A stretch of DNA of 64,000 nt from Glacieibacterium sp965200405 (GTDB lineage Bacteria; Pseudomonadota; Alphaproteobacteria; Sphingomonadales; Sphingomonadaceae). Made by a program: the position numbers and the translations under genes. The stretch lies in NCBI RefSeq assembly GCF_965200405.1, contig NZ_OZ241356.1, positions 434,001 to 498,000 of the forward strand. Reading direction: 5' to 3'. Numbering within the stretch: position 1 is the stretch's first letter; each line of letters starts with the position of its first letter. The notes under the pieces were generated by a model, which saw only the letters and a program-made list of their open reading frames with translations, searched no databases and had not been told where the DNA came from. This document shows, one piece after another, positions 41,372 to 50,711 of this stretch.

Positions 41372-42135
41372 TGATCGCCGAGACCCTGTCGCTGACGCTG
41401 GGCGGCGCGCTGATCCTCGACACCGTGTCCGCGAGCTTCGCGCCCGGTCGCGTCACTGCGGTGCTGGGCCCCAACGGCGCCGGCAAGTCGACATTGCTGG
41501 CCTGCCTGGCGGGCATGCGCGAGGCCGACACCGGCCGCGTGCTGGTCGGCGGCACCGCGCGCGCCGACCTGCCGCGCCGCGAACTCGCGCGTCGTATCGG
41601 CTTCCTGCCGCAGATCGGCGACGTGCACTGGGACATCGACGTCGAGACGCTGGTCGAGCTCGGGCGCTTCCCGCACCGGGGCCGCTGGGGGGACAGCGAC
41701 GCCGACCGGGCGGCAGTGACGCGCGCGATGGCGGCGACCGACGTGACGCGCTTTGCCGGACGCACCGTCAACACCCTGTCCGGCGGCGAGCGCGCCCGCG
41801 TCCTGCTGGCGCGGGTCCTCGCCGGGGAGCCCGAATGGCTGCTGGCCGACGAGCCGCTGGCCAACCTCGACCCGGCGCACCAGCTCGACGGGCTCGACAG
41901 CCTGCGTGCGGTCGCCGCGGCAGGCGCGGGGGTGATCGTCGTGCTCCACGATCTCAACCAGGCGGCGCGGGTCGCCGACGATGTGCTGCTGATGCGCGAT
42001 GGGCGGGTGATCGCGCAGGGGCCGCCGGATGCGGTGCTGACCCCCGAGCTGATCCAGCGGACCTACGGCGTCGCCGCGCATATCGGCGAGACGCCCGGGG
42101 GCCAGCGCTTCATCATCGCCACGCATCGAACATGA
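41368..42135 (+). CDS. btuD: Cobalamin ABC transporter ATP-binding protein BtuD
   Basis: 255 residues. Walker A 'LGPNGAGKSTLL', Q-loop 'IGFLPQIGD', signature 'NTLSGGERARVLLARVLA', Walker B 'WLLADEPLANLDPAHQ' and switch 'VIVVLHDLNQAARVAD' are complete, so it should hydrolyse ATP and drive BtuC. The ATG at 41368 overlaps the btuC stop; a second ATG follows directly at 41371. Ends in an ATGA overlap with cobD. Confidence 0.95.
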   Translation: MMIAETLSLTLGGALILDTVSASFAPGRVTAVLGPNGAGKSTLLACLAGMREADTGRVLVGGTARADLPRRELARRIGFLPQIGDVHWDIDVETLVELGRFPHRGRWGDSDADRAAVTRAMAATDVTRFAGRTVNTLSGGERARVLLARVLAGEPEWLLADEPLANLDPAHQLDGLDSLRAVAAAGAGVIVVLHDLNQAARVADDVLLMRDGRVIAQGPPDAVLTPELIQRTYGVAAHIGETPGGQRFIIATHRT

Positions 42136-43058
42136 CCGCGCGCGCCGAGCAGTTGCTGGCGGTGCTGATCGCCGAGGCGGTGCTCGGCTATCCCGCAGTG
42201 CTGCTGGCGGCGATCGGGCATCCGGTGAGCTGGATCGCGCGGCTGATCGAGGCGATGGAGCGGCGCTGGAATCACGGCGCGGGGGGACAGCGGCGAGCGG
42301 CGGGCGTGGCAGTGGTGCTGGTGCTGGTCGCCGTCGCGGGCGGAACAGGCTGGGCGATCACCGCGGCGTGCGGCCGGGGCTGGGGCATCGCCGTGCTGGT
42401 CCTGATCGCCACCACCGGCCTGGCGCAGCGCAGCCTCGACGATCATGTCCGCGCCGTGCTGCGCCCGCTGCGCACCGGCGACCTGTCGGCGGCACGCGTC
42501 GCAGTCGCCGCGATCGTCGGCCGCGATACGGCGAAGCTCGACGAGACCGGAGTTGCGTTGGCGGCCACCGAAAGCCTTGCCGAAAGCTTTTGCGACGGGG
42601 TGGTCGCACCCGCCTTCTGGTTCCTGGTCGCAGGGCTCCCCGGCCTGCTGGCGTGCAAGGCGATCAACACAGCGGACTCGCTGATCGGGCACCGCGACGC
42701 ACGCTACGGCGACTTCGGCCGAGCTTCGGCGCGGGCCGACGACCTGGTCAATCTGATCCCCGCGCGGATCAGCGGCGTATTGATCGCAATCGCCGGCGGC
42801 GGCGGTTTCGGCACGATGCTGCGCGATGCGCGCCACCACGCGTCGCCAAACGGTGGCTGGCCGGAGGCGGCGATGGCGGGGGCGCTGGGGCGCCAGCTCG
42901 GCGGTCCGGTCAGCTACGACGGGGAGCCCGCCTGGCGCGCGCCGATGGGACGCGGTCCGGGCCCCGACGCCGGCGACCTGGCGCGGGCACTGCGCATCTA
43001 TCGTCTCGCCTGCCTGCTGCTATGGCTGATCGTCGGGGTTGTCGCATGGCGAGCGTGA
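42132..43058 (+). CDS. cobD: Adenosylcobinamide-phosphate synthase CobD/CbiB
   Basis: 308 residues, inner-membrane protein with several hydrophobic helices. 'ATESLAESFCDGVVAPAFWF', 'NTADSLIGHRDARYGDFG' and 'ADDLVNLIPARISG' are the CbiB signature. It joins the aminopropanol linker to adenosylcobyric acid. ATG 42132 gives an ATGA overlap with btuD. The open frame upstream to 41835 is out of context inside btuD. Confidence 0.93.
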   Translation: MTARAEQLLAVLIAEAVLGYPAVLLAAIGHPVSWIARLIEAMERRWNHGAGGQRRAAGVAVVLVLVAVAGGTGWAITAACGRGWGIAVLVLIATTGLAQRSLDDHVRAVLRPLRTGDLSAARVAVAAIVGRDTAKLDETGVALAATESLAESFCDGVVAPAFWFLVAGLPGLLACKAINTADSLIGHRDARYGDFGRASARADDLVNLIPARISGVLIAIAGGGGFGTMLRDARHHASPNGGWPEAAMAGALGRQLGGPVSYDGEPAWRAPMGRGPGPDAGDLARALRIYRLACLLLWLIVGVVAWRA

Positions 43059-44506
43059 TGCTGCAGGGCACCGGGTCGGACGTCGGCAAGTCGGTGCTGG
43101 TTGCCGGGCTGTGCCGCCTGTTCACCAATCGCGGGCTGACGGTGCGCCCGTTCAAGCCGCAGAACATGTCGAACAACGCCGCCGTGACCGCCGATGGCGG
43201 CGAGATCGGACGGGCGCAGGCGCTGCAGGCGCTGGCCTGCCGGACGCCACCGACGACCGACATGAACCCGGTGCTGATCAAGCCGCAGTCCGACACCGGG
43301 GCGCAGGTCGTCGTCCACGGCCGCGTCCTCGGCCAGTTGCGCGCCGCCGACTATCAGCAGCGCAAGGGCGAGCTGCTGGGCGCCGTGCTCGCCTCCTATG
43401 CGCGCCTCCGCGTCGGCGTCGACCTGGTCATCGTCGAGGGCGCGGGCAGCCCGGCGGAGATCAACCTGCGCCCTGGCGATATCGCCAACATGGGCTTCGC
43501 GAGGCCCGCCGGAGTGCCGGTGGTGCTGGTCGGCGACATCGACCGCGGCGGAGTCATCGCCGCGCTGGTCGGCACCAGGGTGGTGCTCGACAACGACGAT
43601 GCGGCGATGATCCGCGGCTTCCTGATCAACAAGTTCCGGGGCGACCCACGCCTGTTCGACGACGGTTATGCCGAGATCGCGCGCCGCACCGGCTGGTCGG
43701 GCCTCGGCGTCGTGCCGTGGCTCGCGGCGGCGCGGCAACTGCCCGCCGAGGACGCGGTCGTGCTCGATACCGCAGCCCGCGGCGGCGGAGCGGTGACGAT
43801 CGCGGTGCCGATGCTGTCGCGTATCGCCAACTTCGACGACTTCGATCCGCTGCTGCACGAGCCCGGCGTCCGACTGGTCATGGTGCCTCCCGGCCAGCCG
43901 ATCCCCGCCGACGCCGCGCTGGTCATCATCCCGGGCACCAAGGCGACGATCGCCGACCTGGCGTTCCTGCGCGCGCAGGGCTGGGACATCGATATCGCTG
44001 CACACGTCCGGCGCGGTGGGCGGCTGCTCGGCATCTGCGGCGGCTACCAGATGCTCGGCACCAGCATCGCCGATCCCCAGGGCGTCGAAGGCGCTCCGGA
44101 AACAGTGGCCGGGCTGGGCTATCTGCCGGTCGAGACGCTGTTCACCGGCGACAAGACCCTCACCGAAGTGACCGGCACCAGCGTCGGCGACGGCGCGACG
44201 TTCGACGGCTATGAAATCCACTCCGGCCGTACCGTCGTCGCGCCCGGAACCGCGCCGCTGCTGAGATTGAAGGACGGATCGTTCGACGGTGCGATCAGCC
44301 CGGACGGGCGGGTGGCGGGCTGCTATATCCACGGCCTGTTCGGCCATCCAGCGCAGCGTGCGGCGTGGCTGGCACAGCTTGGCGCTGTCTCGGACGGCAT
44401 CGACCAGTCGCAGCGGGTCGATGCCGCGCTCGATACGCTGGCAGCGGCGCTGGCCGAGCATGTCGATACCGAAGCGCTGCTCGCCATCGCAAGGACTGCT
44501 GCATGA
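43046..44506 (+). CDS. cobQ: Cobyric acid synthase CobQ/CbiP
   Basis: 486 residues. N-terminal dethiobiotin-synthase-like ATPase 'MLQGTGSDVGKSVLVAGLCR' with 'PFKPQNMSNNAAVT', and a C-terminal class I glutamine amidotransferase with nucleophile Cys in 'LLGICGGYQMLG' and His in 'GCYIHGLFGH'. It amidates the corrin side chains b, d, e and g. ATG 43046 overlaps cobD by 13 bases; ATG 43058 (TGATG overlap) is also possible. Its presence without ring-synthesis genes hints at remodelling of incompletely amidated corrinoids, or that the other genes lie elsewhere. Confidence 0.94.
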   Translation: MASVMLQGTGSDVGKSVLVAGLCRLFTNRGLTVRPFKPQNMSNNAAVTADGGEIGRAQALQALACRTPPTTDMNPVLIKPQSDTGAQVVVHGRVLGQLRAADYQQRKGELLGAVLASYARLRVGVDLVIVEGAGSPAEINLRPGDIANMGFARPAGVPVVLVGDIDRGGVIAALVGTRVVLDNDDAAMIRGFLINKFRGDPRLFDDGYAEIARRTGWSGLGVVPWLAAARQLPAEDAVVLDTAARGGGAVTIAVPMLSRIANFDDFDPLLHEPGVRLVMVPPGQPIPADAALVIIPGTKATIADLAFLRAQGWDIDIAAHVRRGGRLLGICGGYQMLGTSIADPQGVEGAPETVAGLGYLPVETLFTGDKTLTEVTGTSVGDGATFDGYEIHSGRTVVAPGTAPLLRLKDGSFDGAISPDGRVAGCYIHGLFGHPAQRAAWLAQLGAVSDGIDQSQRVDAALDTLAAALAEHVDTEALLAIARTAA

Positions 44507-45492
44507 TCGACGCCTGGGCTCGCCTCGACGCTCTTGCCAAGCCGCACCGCAGCCTCGGCAGGCTGGAGATGCTGGCAGCCCGGCTGGCGACTATCCAGCG
44601 CCGGCTCGATCCTGTCACCCGCCCGCGCCGCATCGTGCTGTTCGCCGCCGATCACGGCGTCACCGCGCAGGGGGTTTCGGCCTGGCCGTCGGCGGTAACC
44701 GGACTGATGATGGCGACGATCATCGCAGGTCGAGCGACGAGCAGCGCCCTCGCCCGGGCACATGATTGCGACCTCCGGCTGGTCGATGTCGGCGCGGTCT
44801 CCCCGCCGAAGCCTCCTCACCCGGACTTCTACGTCGCCGCCCCGGTGGCGCCAGGCACCGCCGACCTGTCGCTCCGCCCGGCGATGACCGCAGCGCAATT
44901 CGAAACGGCCTGGGCGGTCGGCGCGGACGAGGCACGACTTGCGGCCGCGGGACATGCCGTGCTGATCGCCGGCGAGATGGGCATCGGCAACACCACGGCG
45001 GCAGCGTGCCTGACGGCGCTGCTGGCAGACATTCCGGTCGATATCGCCGTCGGTCGCGGCGCTGGAGCCGATGACGCGATGCTGGCGGTCAAGGCGGGTA
45101 TCGTCGCGGCGGCGGTCGCTCGGGCGCGAATGGAGGCGGAAGCCCAGACCGCAATCGCTGCCGTAGCCGGGTTCGAGATCGTCGCGATGGCCGGGTTCTT
45201 CGCAGCCGGCGCGGCGGCCGGCGCGACGCTGCTGCTCGACGGCTATGTCGCCACCGCGGCGGCGCTGATTGCCGAGCGCCTCGCACCCGGCACCGCCCGC
45301 TCGATGATCGCGGCGCACCTGTCGGCGGAACCGGGGCATGCGGCGGCGCTGGCCGCACTCGGCCTCGAACCCTTGCTCGATTGGGGGATGCGGCTGGGCG
45401 AGGGCACCGGCGCGCTGGTCGCCCTGCCGATGCTCGACAGTGCGGCGGCGCTGCTGAGCGATGTTGCGCTGCTGTCGGATCTCGGTGCCTGA
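44503..45492 (+). CDS. cobT: Nicotinate-nucleotide:dimethylbenzimidazole phosphoribosyltransferase CobT
   Basis: 329 residues. 'KPHRSLGRLEMLAARLATIQ', 'FAADHGVTAQGVSAWP', 'GEMGIGNTTAAACL' and the catalytic Glu region 'LDWGMRLGEGTGALVALPM' identify CobT. It makes alpha-ribazole phosphate from the lower-ligand base. No DMB-synthesis gene (bluB) is visible, so the base may be scavenged or made from a distant locus. Starts in an ATGA overlap with cobQ. Confidence 0.94.
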   Translation: MIDAWARLDALAKPHRSLGRLEMLAARLATIQRRLDPVTRPRRIVLFAADHGVTAQGVSAWPSAVTGLMMATIIAGRATSSALARAHDCDLRLVDVGAVSPPKPPHPDFYVAAPVAPGTADLSLRPAMTAAQFETAWAVGADEARLAAAGHAVLIAGEMGIGNTTAAACLTALLADIPVDIAVGRGAGADDAMLAVKAGIVAAAVARARMEAEAQTAIAAVAGFEIVAMAGFFAAGAAAGATLLLDGYVATAAALIAERLAPGTARSMIAAHLSAEPGHAAALAALGLEPLLDWGMRLGEGTGALVALPMLDSAAALLSDVALLSDLGA

Positions 45493-46279
45493 GGTGCGGG
45501 AGCGCTGCCCGGCCTGGGCACCGCCGCTGCTCGCGGTGCAGTTCCTGACGCGCCTGCCGGTGCCGGGCACGGCGAGCCTGTCGCCGACCGTCGTCCATGT
45601 CGGACTGGGCCGCGCCGTCGCCTGGTTCCCGCTGGTCGGGGCGCTGGTCGGGGCGATCACGGCGGGGATCGCGCTCGCGGGGCACCAGCTTTGGCCAGCG
45701 TTCGTCGCGGTGCCGCTGGCGCTGGCGCTGGAGGCGCGGCTGACCGGGGCGTTCCACGAGGACGCGGTCGCCGACTTCTGCGATGCCTTTGGCGGCGGCC
45801 ACGCACCGGACGACGTGCGCCGCATCATGAAGGACAGCCGCATCGGCAGCTATGGCGCGCTCGGGCTGGTCCTCGCGCTGCTGCTCCGCGCCGCCTTGAT
45901 GATCGCGCTATTGTCGTCGCTGCCGCCGGTTGCCGCGGGGGTGGCGATCATCGCCTCGGCGACGTTCGGGCGGTTGCTCGCGGTCGGCGTGATGACCGTG
46001 GTGCCACCCGCAGCCAGCCCGGGCCTCGCCAGGGACGTCGCTGCGAATGTCGGCTGGCCGACGCTGATGTTCGCCTGCGTCACTGCGCTCCCCGGCCTGC
46101 TGGCCTATGGGCTGGCAGCCCCCACGCGGCTGGCGATCACGGTCGCGCTGGCGGCGGTGTTCGTCGCCTGGTTCAGGCGGCTGCTGTTGCGGCGCATCGG
46201 CGGCAGCACCGGCGACTGCCTCGGCTTTGCGGCCTATGTCGGACAGTTGCTGCTCCTGCTTGCCGCTGCGGCCCGGTGA
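45485..46279 (+). CDS. cobS: Adenosylcobinamide-GDP ribazoletransferase CobS
   Basis: 264 residues, integral membrane. 'LLAVQFLTRLPVPG' at the N-terminus, the metal-binding 'GAFHEDAVADFCDAFGGGH', and 'MKDSRIGSYGALGL' are the CobS pattern. It joins AdoCbi-GDP (from CobU) and alpha-ribazole phosphate (from CobT). The start is GTG 45485, overlapping cobT by 8 bases, with GTG 45494 as the alternative. Confidence 0.92.
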   Translation: MPEVRERCPAWAPPLLAVQFLTRLPVPGTASLSPTVVHVGLGRAVAWFPLVGALVGAITAGIALAGHQLWPAFVAVPLALALEARLTGAFHEDAVADFCDAFGGGHAPDDVRRIMKDSRIGSYGALGLVLALLLRAALMIALLSSLPPVAAGVAIIASATFGRLLAVGVMTVVPPAASPGLARDVAANVGWPTLMFACVTALPGLLAYGLAAPTRLAITVALAAVFVAWFRRLLLRRIGGSTGDCLGFAAYVGQLLLLLAAAAR

Positions 46280-46824
46280 GCGGTGAGGTCCTGCTGGTTC
46301 GCCATACCGAAGTCGCGCGCTATTGGCATGGTCGGTGCTATGGGCGCAGCGACGCTGGCCTGAGCCGGCGCGGCGCGCTGCACGCCGTCGAGGTCGCTGC
46401 CCGGATCGCGGCGTGGCGTCCCGACGCGATCGTCCATTCCGGACTGGGGCGTACAGCCCGGCTCGCCAGGCTGGTCGCTGCGCGCACCGGTCTCGACGCC
46501 GCCATCGATCCCGCCTGGCAGGAGCGCGACTTCGGCACCTGGGAGGGCATGCGCTGGTCGACGATCTACCGGGCGACCGGCAGCGCCATGGACGGCATGA
46601 TCGACGATCCCGACGGCTTCCGCCCGGGCGGCGGCGAAACCACGAGCGAACTTGCCGACCGCGCGATGCTGGCGCTGGCCCGCCTGCCCGCCGGGCGGAT
46701 CGCCGTCGTCAGCCACGGCGGCCCGATCGCCGCGATCCTCGGTCGAGGTGCCGACCAGCCGCCCCACGAGTGGCTGGCACTGGTACCTGCCTATGGGTCC
46801 ACCACACCATTGATGGATCGCTGA
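46276..46824 (+). CDS. Histidine phosphatase, probable alpha-ribazole phosphatase
   Basis: 182 residues. N-terminal 'VLLVRHTEVARYWHGRCYG' holds the phosphorylated His of the histidine-phosphatase superfamily, and 'AVVSHGGPIAAIL' the second His. Members in B12 operons remove the phosphate from alpha-ribazole phosphate or adenosylcobalamin phosphate (Salmonella CobC, not the decarboxylase named cobC here). GTG 46276 gives a GTGA overlap with cobS. Last gene of the operon. Confidence 0.88.
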   Translation: MSGEVLLVRHTEVARYWHGRCYGRSDAGLSRRGALHAVEVAARIAAWRPDAIVHSGLGRTARLARLVAARTGLDAAIDPAWQERDFGTWEGMRWSTIYRATGSAMDGMIDDPDGFRPGGGETTSELADRAMLALARLPAGRIAVVSHGGPIAAILGRGADQPPHEWLALVPAYGSTTPLMDR

Positions 46825-46940
46825 TCTTGCACTCGGGTCAGCTTACAATCACGAGGCGTGACCGATCATCGTTCGCCAACCTCGATCGTCGGCGACGATC
46901 CGCAGTTCCGAATTAACCGCGCGCAGTTGCCACTGAGCAA

Positions 46941-46980
46941 CCTGACCGCTCTCTCGGCAACATCCGAAAAAGCGGTCAGG
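46941..46980. terminator. Inverted repeat between convergent genes
   Basis: CCTGACCGCT (46941-46950) is perfectly complementary to AGCGGTCAGG (46971-46980) around a 20-base loop. It lies between the end of the B12 operon and the convergent PEP-CTERM gene. The loop is long and there is no T-run, so termination is plausible, not proven. Confidence 0.45.
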
Positions 46981-46994
46981 CGCACTCCGTCAAA

Positions 46995-47576
46995 TCAGGC
47001 GGTTACGGCAGCAACCCGGCGGCGGCGCATTGCCAAGCCGATGATGCCGAAGCCAGAGATCAGCAGTGCCCAGCTGGCGGGCTCGGGAACGGCAGCGATA
47101 TTGACGCCTAGACCTGGCGTCGTCTCAAATCGGAAGCCCTGCAGCGTCGAGCCAGCAATCTGAGCGTAGCCATACTGATATCCTTGGCCCAGATCGAAAC
47201 GCAGTCCGATGATGCTGTCGGAGATCGAATACGCAATGGCGGCCGGTGCCGAATAGCCGACGTACTGGGCAAGCGTGTCGGGTCCGATGGTACCGCCCCG
47301 GTTGGAGAAGTAGGACGTCGGCTGCGCAGGATCGTAAAACGGCGCACCGAGACTGGCGATCTGCGTCGACCCGCCCGTCGAGACACCGGCGGGAGCAAAC
47401 GAGAAGCCCTTGTCGACCGTCGTGAAGGTTACCGAGTTTCCGCCGCCAAAGTCATAGGTATATGGCGTGTCGTAGAAACTGACGCCGCCGAGCCCGACCG
47501 TTTTCACCTCGGCCGATGCCGGCGCTACGGCTGACGTCGCCGCGATTATCGCTATCCCAACCAGATATTTCCGCAC
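46995..47576 (-). CDS. PEP-CTERM sorting-domain protein
   Basis: 193 residues from GTG 47576, with GGGAGG seven bases before. Signal peptide 'LVGIAIIAATSAVAPASAE', a low-complexity beta-rich middle with many Gly, Ser and Tyr and no Cys, and a C-terminal 'AAVPEPASWALLISGFGI' followed by a hydrophobic stretch and 'MRRRR'. That is a PEP-CTERM signal for an exosortase/EpsH-type system. Such proteins are exported, often into biofilm matrix. No exosortase gene is in the window. Function otherwise unknown. Confidence 0.88.
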   Translation of the reverse strand: MRKYLVGIAIIAATSAVAPASAEVKTVGLGGVSFYDTPYTYDFGGGNSVTFTTVDKGFSFAPAGVSTGGSTQIASLGAPFYDPAQPTSYFSNRGGTIGPDTLAQYVGYSAPAAIAYSISDSIIGLRFDLGQGYQYGYAQIAGSTLQGFRFETTPGLGVNIAAVPEPASWALLISGFGIIGLAMRRRRVAAVTA

Positions 47577-47776
47577 AGCTGATCCTCCCAAATCCGGACG
47601 TTAATGTCCTGGAAAGGAATACGGTTAGTAATCGTTAACGGTTGCAGCACGGGGCGACGAAATCCGCAGCATTTACAGGCCGATGCCGTCCCGCAGACGG
47701 CAGTCGAACTTGCTCCCGAGCCCCGTCGAAAAGCGGTGACGGCCTGGCGCCATTGCCGGACGAGAGCCGGCTTTAC
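47577..47776. other. Gap between PEP-CTERM gene and broken receptor gene
   Basis: 200 bases. It must carry the PEP-CTERM promoter. The AT-richer stretch GGTTAGTAATCGTTAACGGT (47623-47642) is the most promoter-like part. I see no gene in it. Confidence 0.4.
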
Positions 47777-49865
47777 TCAGAAAATGTAGCGTCCGGTGAC
47801 GCGGACCTGTCGCGGCTCGACCGGGTGGAGATGATAGTCGTCGACCCCTTCGGCGGGCTCGCCCTGCAGGCGTGACGTGTAGAAATAGGTGATGTCGTTG
47901 TCGCGCGCATCGAACAGGTTGAGCACGTCGATCGCCAGCTTGGTGCGGCCGACCTGCCAATAGGCACCCGCGTTGACCAACGTCGTCGGTCGCGAGCGCG
48001 CACTGTCGTCCTCGATCAGCGGCGCCGAACCAAAGTGGCGCACCCGGGCCGTTACGGCGATCTTGTCGGTCACCGCGATTGTGCCGCCGCCGGCCACGAC
48101 GACGCCGACCGAGTTGGGGATACGGTCCTGGCCCGGTGCATCGACGAAGCGGGCATGGGTGATCCCGCCCGAACCATCGAGCGTCAGCCAGTGCAGCGGA
48201 TGCCAGAACAGGCTGGCTTCGCCGCCATAGCGGCGGGTCGCGCCCTGGGGCTCGGTCGTGCCGCTGTCGCCGCCGAAGACGAGTTCGCTGGCGAGCTTCA
48301 GCCGATAGGCGACCAGCGTCGCATTGAACTGGCCGAAATCGGCGCGGGCGCCGGCCTCATAGCCGGTCGCGCGCGCCAGCACTCGTGTCTGCCCCGCCGG
48401 CGTGTCGGTGCCGGGGTCGAACTGCACCGTCGCGCCGCGCACGTCGTTGCTGTGATAGCTCTGCCCGTAATTCGCATACAGCTCGAGGTGATCGGTCGCG
48501 CGCCATGCCAGCGCGACCTTGGGCAATCCAATCGAGTCGTGCCCCTTGCCCGAGTTGCGCGCGTCGTCGGAGCGCACGTTCCAGCCGACGATATCGCCGC
48601 GCACGCCGACCGTGGCGCGCAGCCGATCGGTGATCGCCAACTGCCCCTCGGCGTACACGCCGCCGCTATATTCATCGATCTTGTCCTGGCGGACAGTGCC
48701 GATGATACGCCCGAACTCGCTGTTGTAGAGCCCGACCTTGCCGATATCGTCGTAGCGCGCATCGCCGCCGATGGTGATCTTCAGGTCACGGCCGAACAGC
48801 GTCGCGGGTATCTCGTGCTTGATCCGGCCGCCGAAGACGCCGCGCTCGTCCCTTTGCTGGAACTCGTCACCGTGAACGGGATCGACAAGGAAGTAGGTGA
48901 AGTTCGAGGTCAGTCGGAAGTTGTAATAAACGCCGAACAGGCTGACCTCGGTGTTGCCGTAATGGCCGGTCCCCGACAGCGACAGCCTTGTCGTTTCGCC
49001 GCCGAGGTAAGGATCGATATTCCCGAAGCGGTCGATCAGGCCGGTATCGATAGCGCGCTCGGGGACCTGGTCGGTGGCCTGCCATGTCGAGCGATAGGGG
49101 TTGAATTCGATACTGAATCCGTGATCGGACGTACCTTGTGAATATTTGACGAGGCCGTTGATCTTCCTGAGCTTTTCATCGAGCACCCAGGGCCCGTCCG
49201 ACAGCGTACCGTTGATGCCCATCAGCAGATTGCCGTCGCCGAGGCCAAAGCTGCCGGCGACCAGTCCGCGGTAATAGCCGTACATGCCGACCTGCGCCTC
49301 GGCGATCGGACTGGGGAGCATGTCGACGGTCTTGAACATCACCGTGCCGGCAGCGCTGAAGTCGCCGACATCGGCAAAGTAAGGACCCTTGCGATAGTCG
49401 ATCTTCTCGACCAGCTCGGGGATCAGGAAATTTAGATCCATATAGCCCTGGCCGTGGCCGTGCGTTCGCATGTTGATCGGCGCGCCGTCGACAAAGCCGG
49501 CGAGGTCGGTGCCGTGATCGAGGTTGAAACCGCGGAGGAAGTACTGGTTGGCCTTGCCCGAGCCGGAGTGTTGGGTGGCGATCAGGCCGGGAACATTCTC
49601 GACCAATTCGCCGACGCGGCTGAGGGGGCGGTTCTGGAAATCTTCATAACCGACGGTGCCTTGCGATCCCGACTGGGCGATGCCGATGAGATTGATCGCC
49701 CGCCCATAGACGACGATCGTGTTGGCGTCGTCGTTGGCGGTACCGACCAGGTCCGCGCCCGTTGAAACATCCCCGGCGTGGCTGGCAACTGCAGTCGCGC
49801 CAGTCACTGCGAGACTGTCTCGTTCAGCGGCCTCAGCCAGCACGGGCGACGCCAAGGCCAGGCTA

Positions 49866-49875
49866 GGCTCAGGAC
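49866..49875. repeat. IS left terminal inverted repeat
   Basis: GGCTCAGGAC, inverse of 50702-50711. The similarity continues inward as YYATT with mismatches. TA lies just outside. Confidence 0.8.
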
Positions 49876-49882
49876 TCATTGA

Positions 49883-50224
49883 TCATAGCCAGAAGATGAC
49901 GGATGCTGCGATTGTGATGGCCGAGAAGAAGGTGTGGGCACAGCGATCGTAGCGGGTGTGGATGCGCCGCCAGTCTTTGAGCTTGCCGAACATGTTCTCG
50001 ATGCGGTGCCGTTGCCGGTAGAGCATCCGGTCATGGTCGATTGGTACCTTGCGGTTGGCCCTCGATGGGATGCAGGGAGCGATGCCCTTGGCGATCAAGG
50101 CGGCGCGGAACCAGTCGGCATCGTAGCCCCGATCACCGAGCATCGCCTTGGCTTTTGGCAGGGCCTCGAGCATCAGCGCTGCACCCTTGTAGTCGCTGGT
50201 CTGCCCCTCGGTGAGCAGCATCAC
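49883..50224 (-). CDS. IS5-family transposase, C-terminal frame (orfB)
   Basis: The frame from the ATG at 50224 has 113 residues, but it is open further upstream, where it reads 'GRTKGGLNSKLHAVCDG', the normal continuation of IS5-type transposases. It holds the second catalytic Asp in 'MLGDRGYDADWF' and the Glu in 'QRHRIENMFGKLKDWRRI' (Y-R-E-K-like region). It is probably made as a fusion with orfA by a -1 frameshift near the CAAAAAGGGG run at about 50305-50314, rather than from its own start. Confidence 0.82.
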   Translation of the reverse strand: MMLLTEGQTSDYKGAALMLEALPKAKAMLGDRGYDADWFRAALIAKGIAPCIPSRANRKVPIDHDRMLYRQRHRIENMFGKLKDWRRIHTRYDRCAHTFFSAITIAASVIFWL

Positions 50225-50268
50225 CCGCGGCCGGCCTTGGCCGTCACAGACGGCATGCAGCTTGGAGT

Positions 50269-50637
50269 TCAGGCCGCCTTTGGTGCGCCCGATACATCGG
50301 GGAAGAGCCCCTTTTTGAGCAGGCTAGCAGCGGTCCGGTGCGCCTTCAGGTGGGTCGCGTCGATCATCAACTGGTCGGGCTTGCCGCCCTTGGCTGCGAG
50401 CGCTGCGAAGATCCGGTTGAACACCCCCAGCCGGCTCCAGCGGATGAAACGGTTGTAGATCGTCTTGTGCGGGCCATAATCCTTGGGCGCATCGCGCCAA
50501 CGGAGGCCGTTTCTGATCACAAAGATGATCCCGCTGATCACCCGCCGATCGTCGACCCTGGGTACCCCGTGCGACAGCGGAAAATGTGGCTCGATCCGAC
50601 GCATCTGCGCCCCCGACAACCAGATCAGATCACTCAT
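50269..50637 (-). CDS. IS5-family transposase, N-terminal frame (orfA)
   Basis: 122 residues. 'LSGAQMRRIEPHFPLSHG', 'VISGIIFVIRNGLRWRDAP' and 'TIYNRFIRWSRLGVF' are the DUF4096-type N-terminal region, and 'LMIDATHLKAHRTA' contains the first catalytic Asp. The end of the frame, after 'LLKKGLFPD', departs from the family sequence, which resumes in the -1 frame. So a programmed frameshift is likely. Both halves look undamaged, so the element may still be mobile. Confidence 0.85.
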   Translation of the reverse strand: MSDLIWLSGAQMRRIEPHFPLSHGVPRVDDRRVISGIIFVIRNGLRWRDAPKDYGPHKTIYNRFIRWSRLGVFNRIFAALAAKGGKPDQLMIDATHLKAHRTAASLLKKGLFPDVSGAPKAA

Positions 50638-50701
50638 CGTGGCACCTCCTCAGCGCCAACATTGAATCAGATCGTAACCGCCGTGGGAATCCGTTTAATA
50701 G

Positions 50702-50711
50702 GTCCTGAGCC
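50702..50711. repeat. IS right terminal inverted repeat
   Basis: GTCCTGAGCC, inverse of 49866-49875, with TA directly outside at 50712-50713. Confidence 0.8.

Larger units (their letters stand above)
49866..50711 (-). mobile_element. IS5-family insertion sequence (846 bp)
   Basis: Ends are GGCTCAGGAC (49866-49875) and its inverse GTCCTGAGCC (50702-50711), flanked by a TA direct repeat (49864-49865 and 50712-50713); a CTAG duplication fits equally well. Inside lie two partly overlapping minus-strand frames that together encode a DDE transposase, an arrangement known for the IS427 group. The element disrupts a TonB receptor gene. Confidence 0.88.

Noticed and set aside
42998..44461. 487-codon minus-strand frame opposite cobQ
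   Set aside because: Shadow of CobQ; no motif, composition typical of antisense frames.
49883..50637. Reading the two transposase frames as a degraded pseudogene
   Set aside because: The two frames overlap and meet near an A/G-rich run as in IS427-type elements, the DDE residues are all present, and both ends with a target duplication are intact, so frameshifted expression is more likely than decay.
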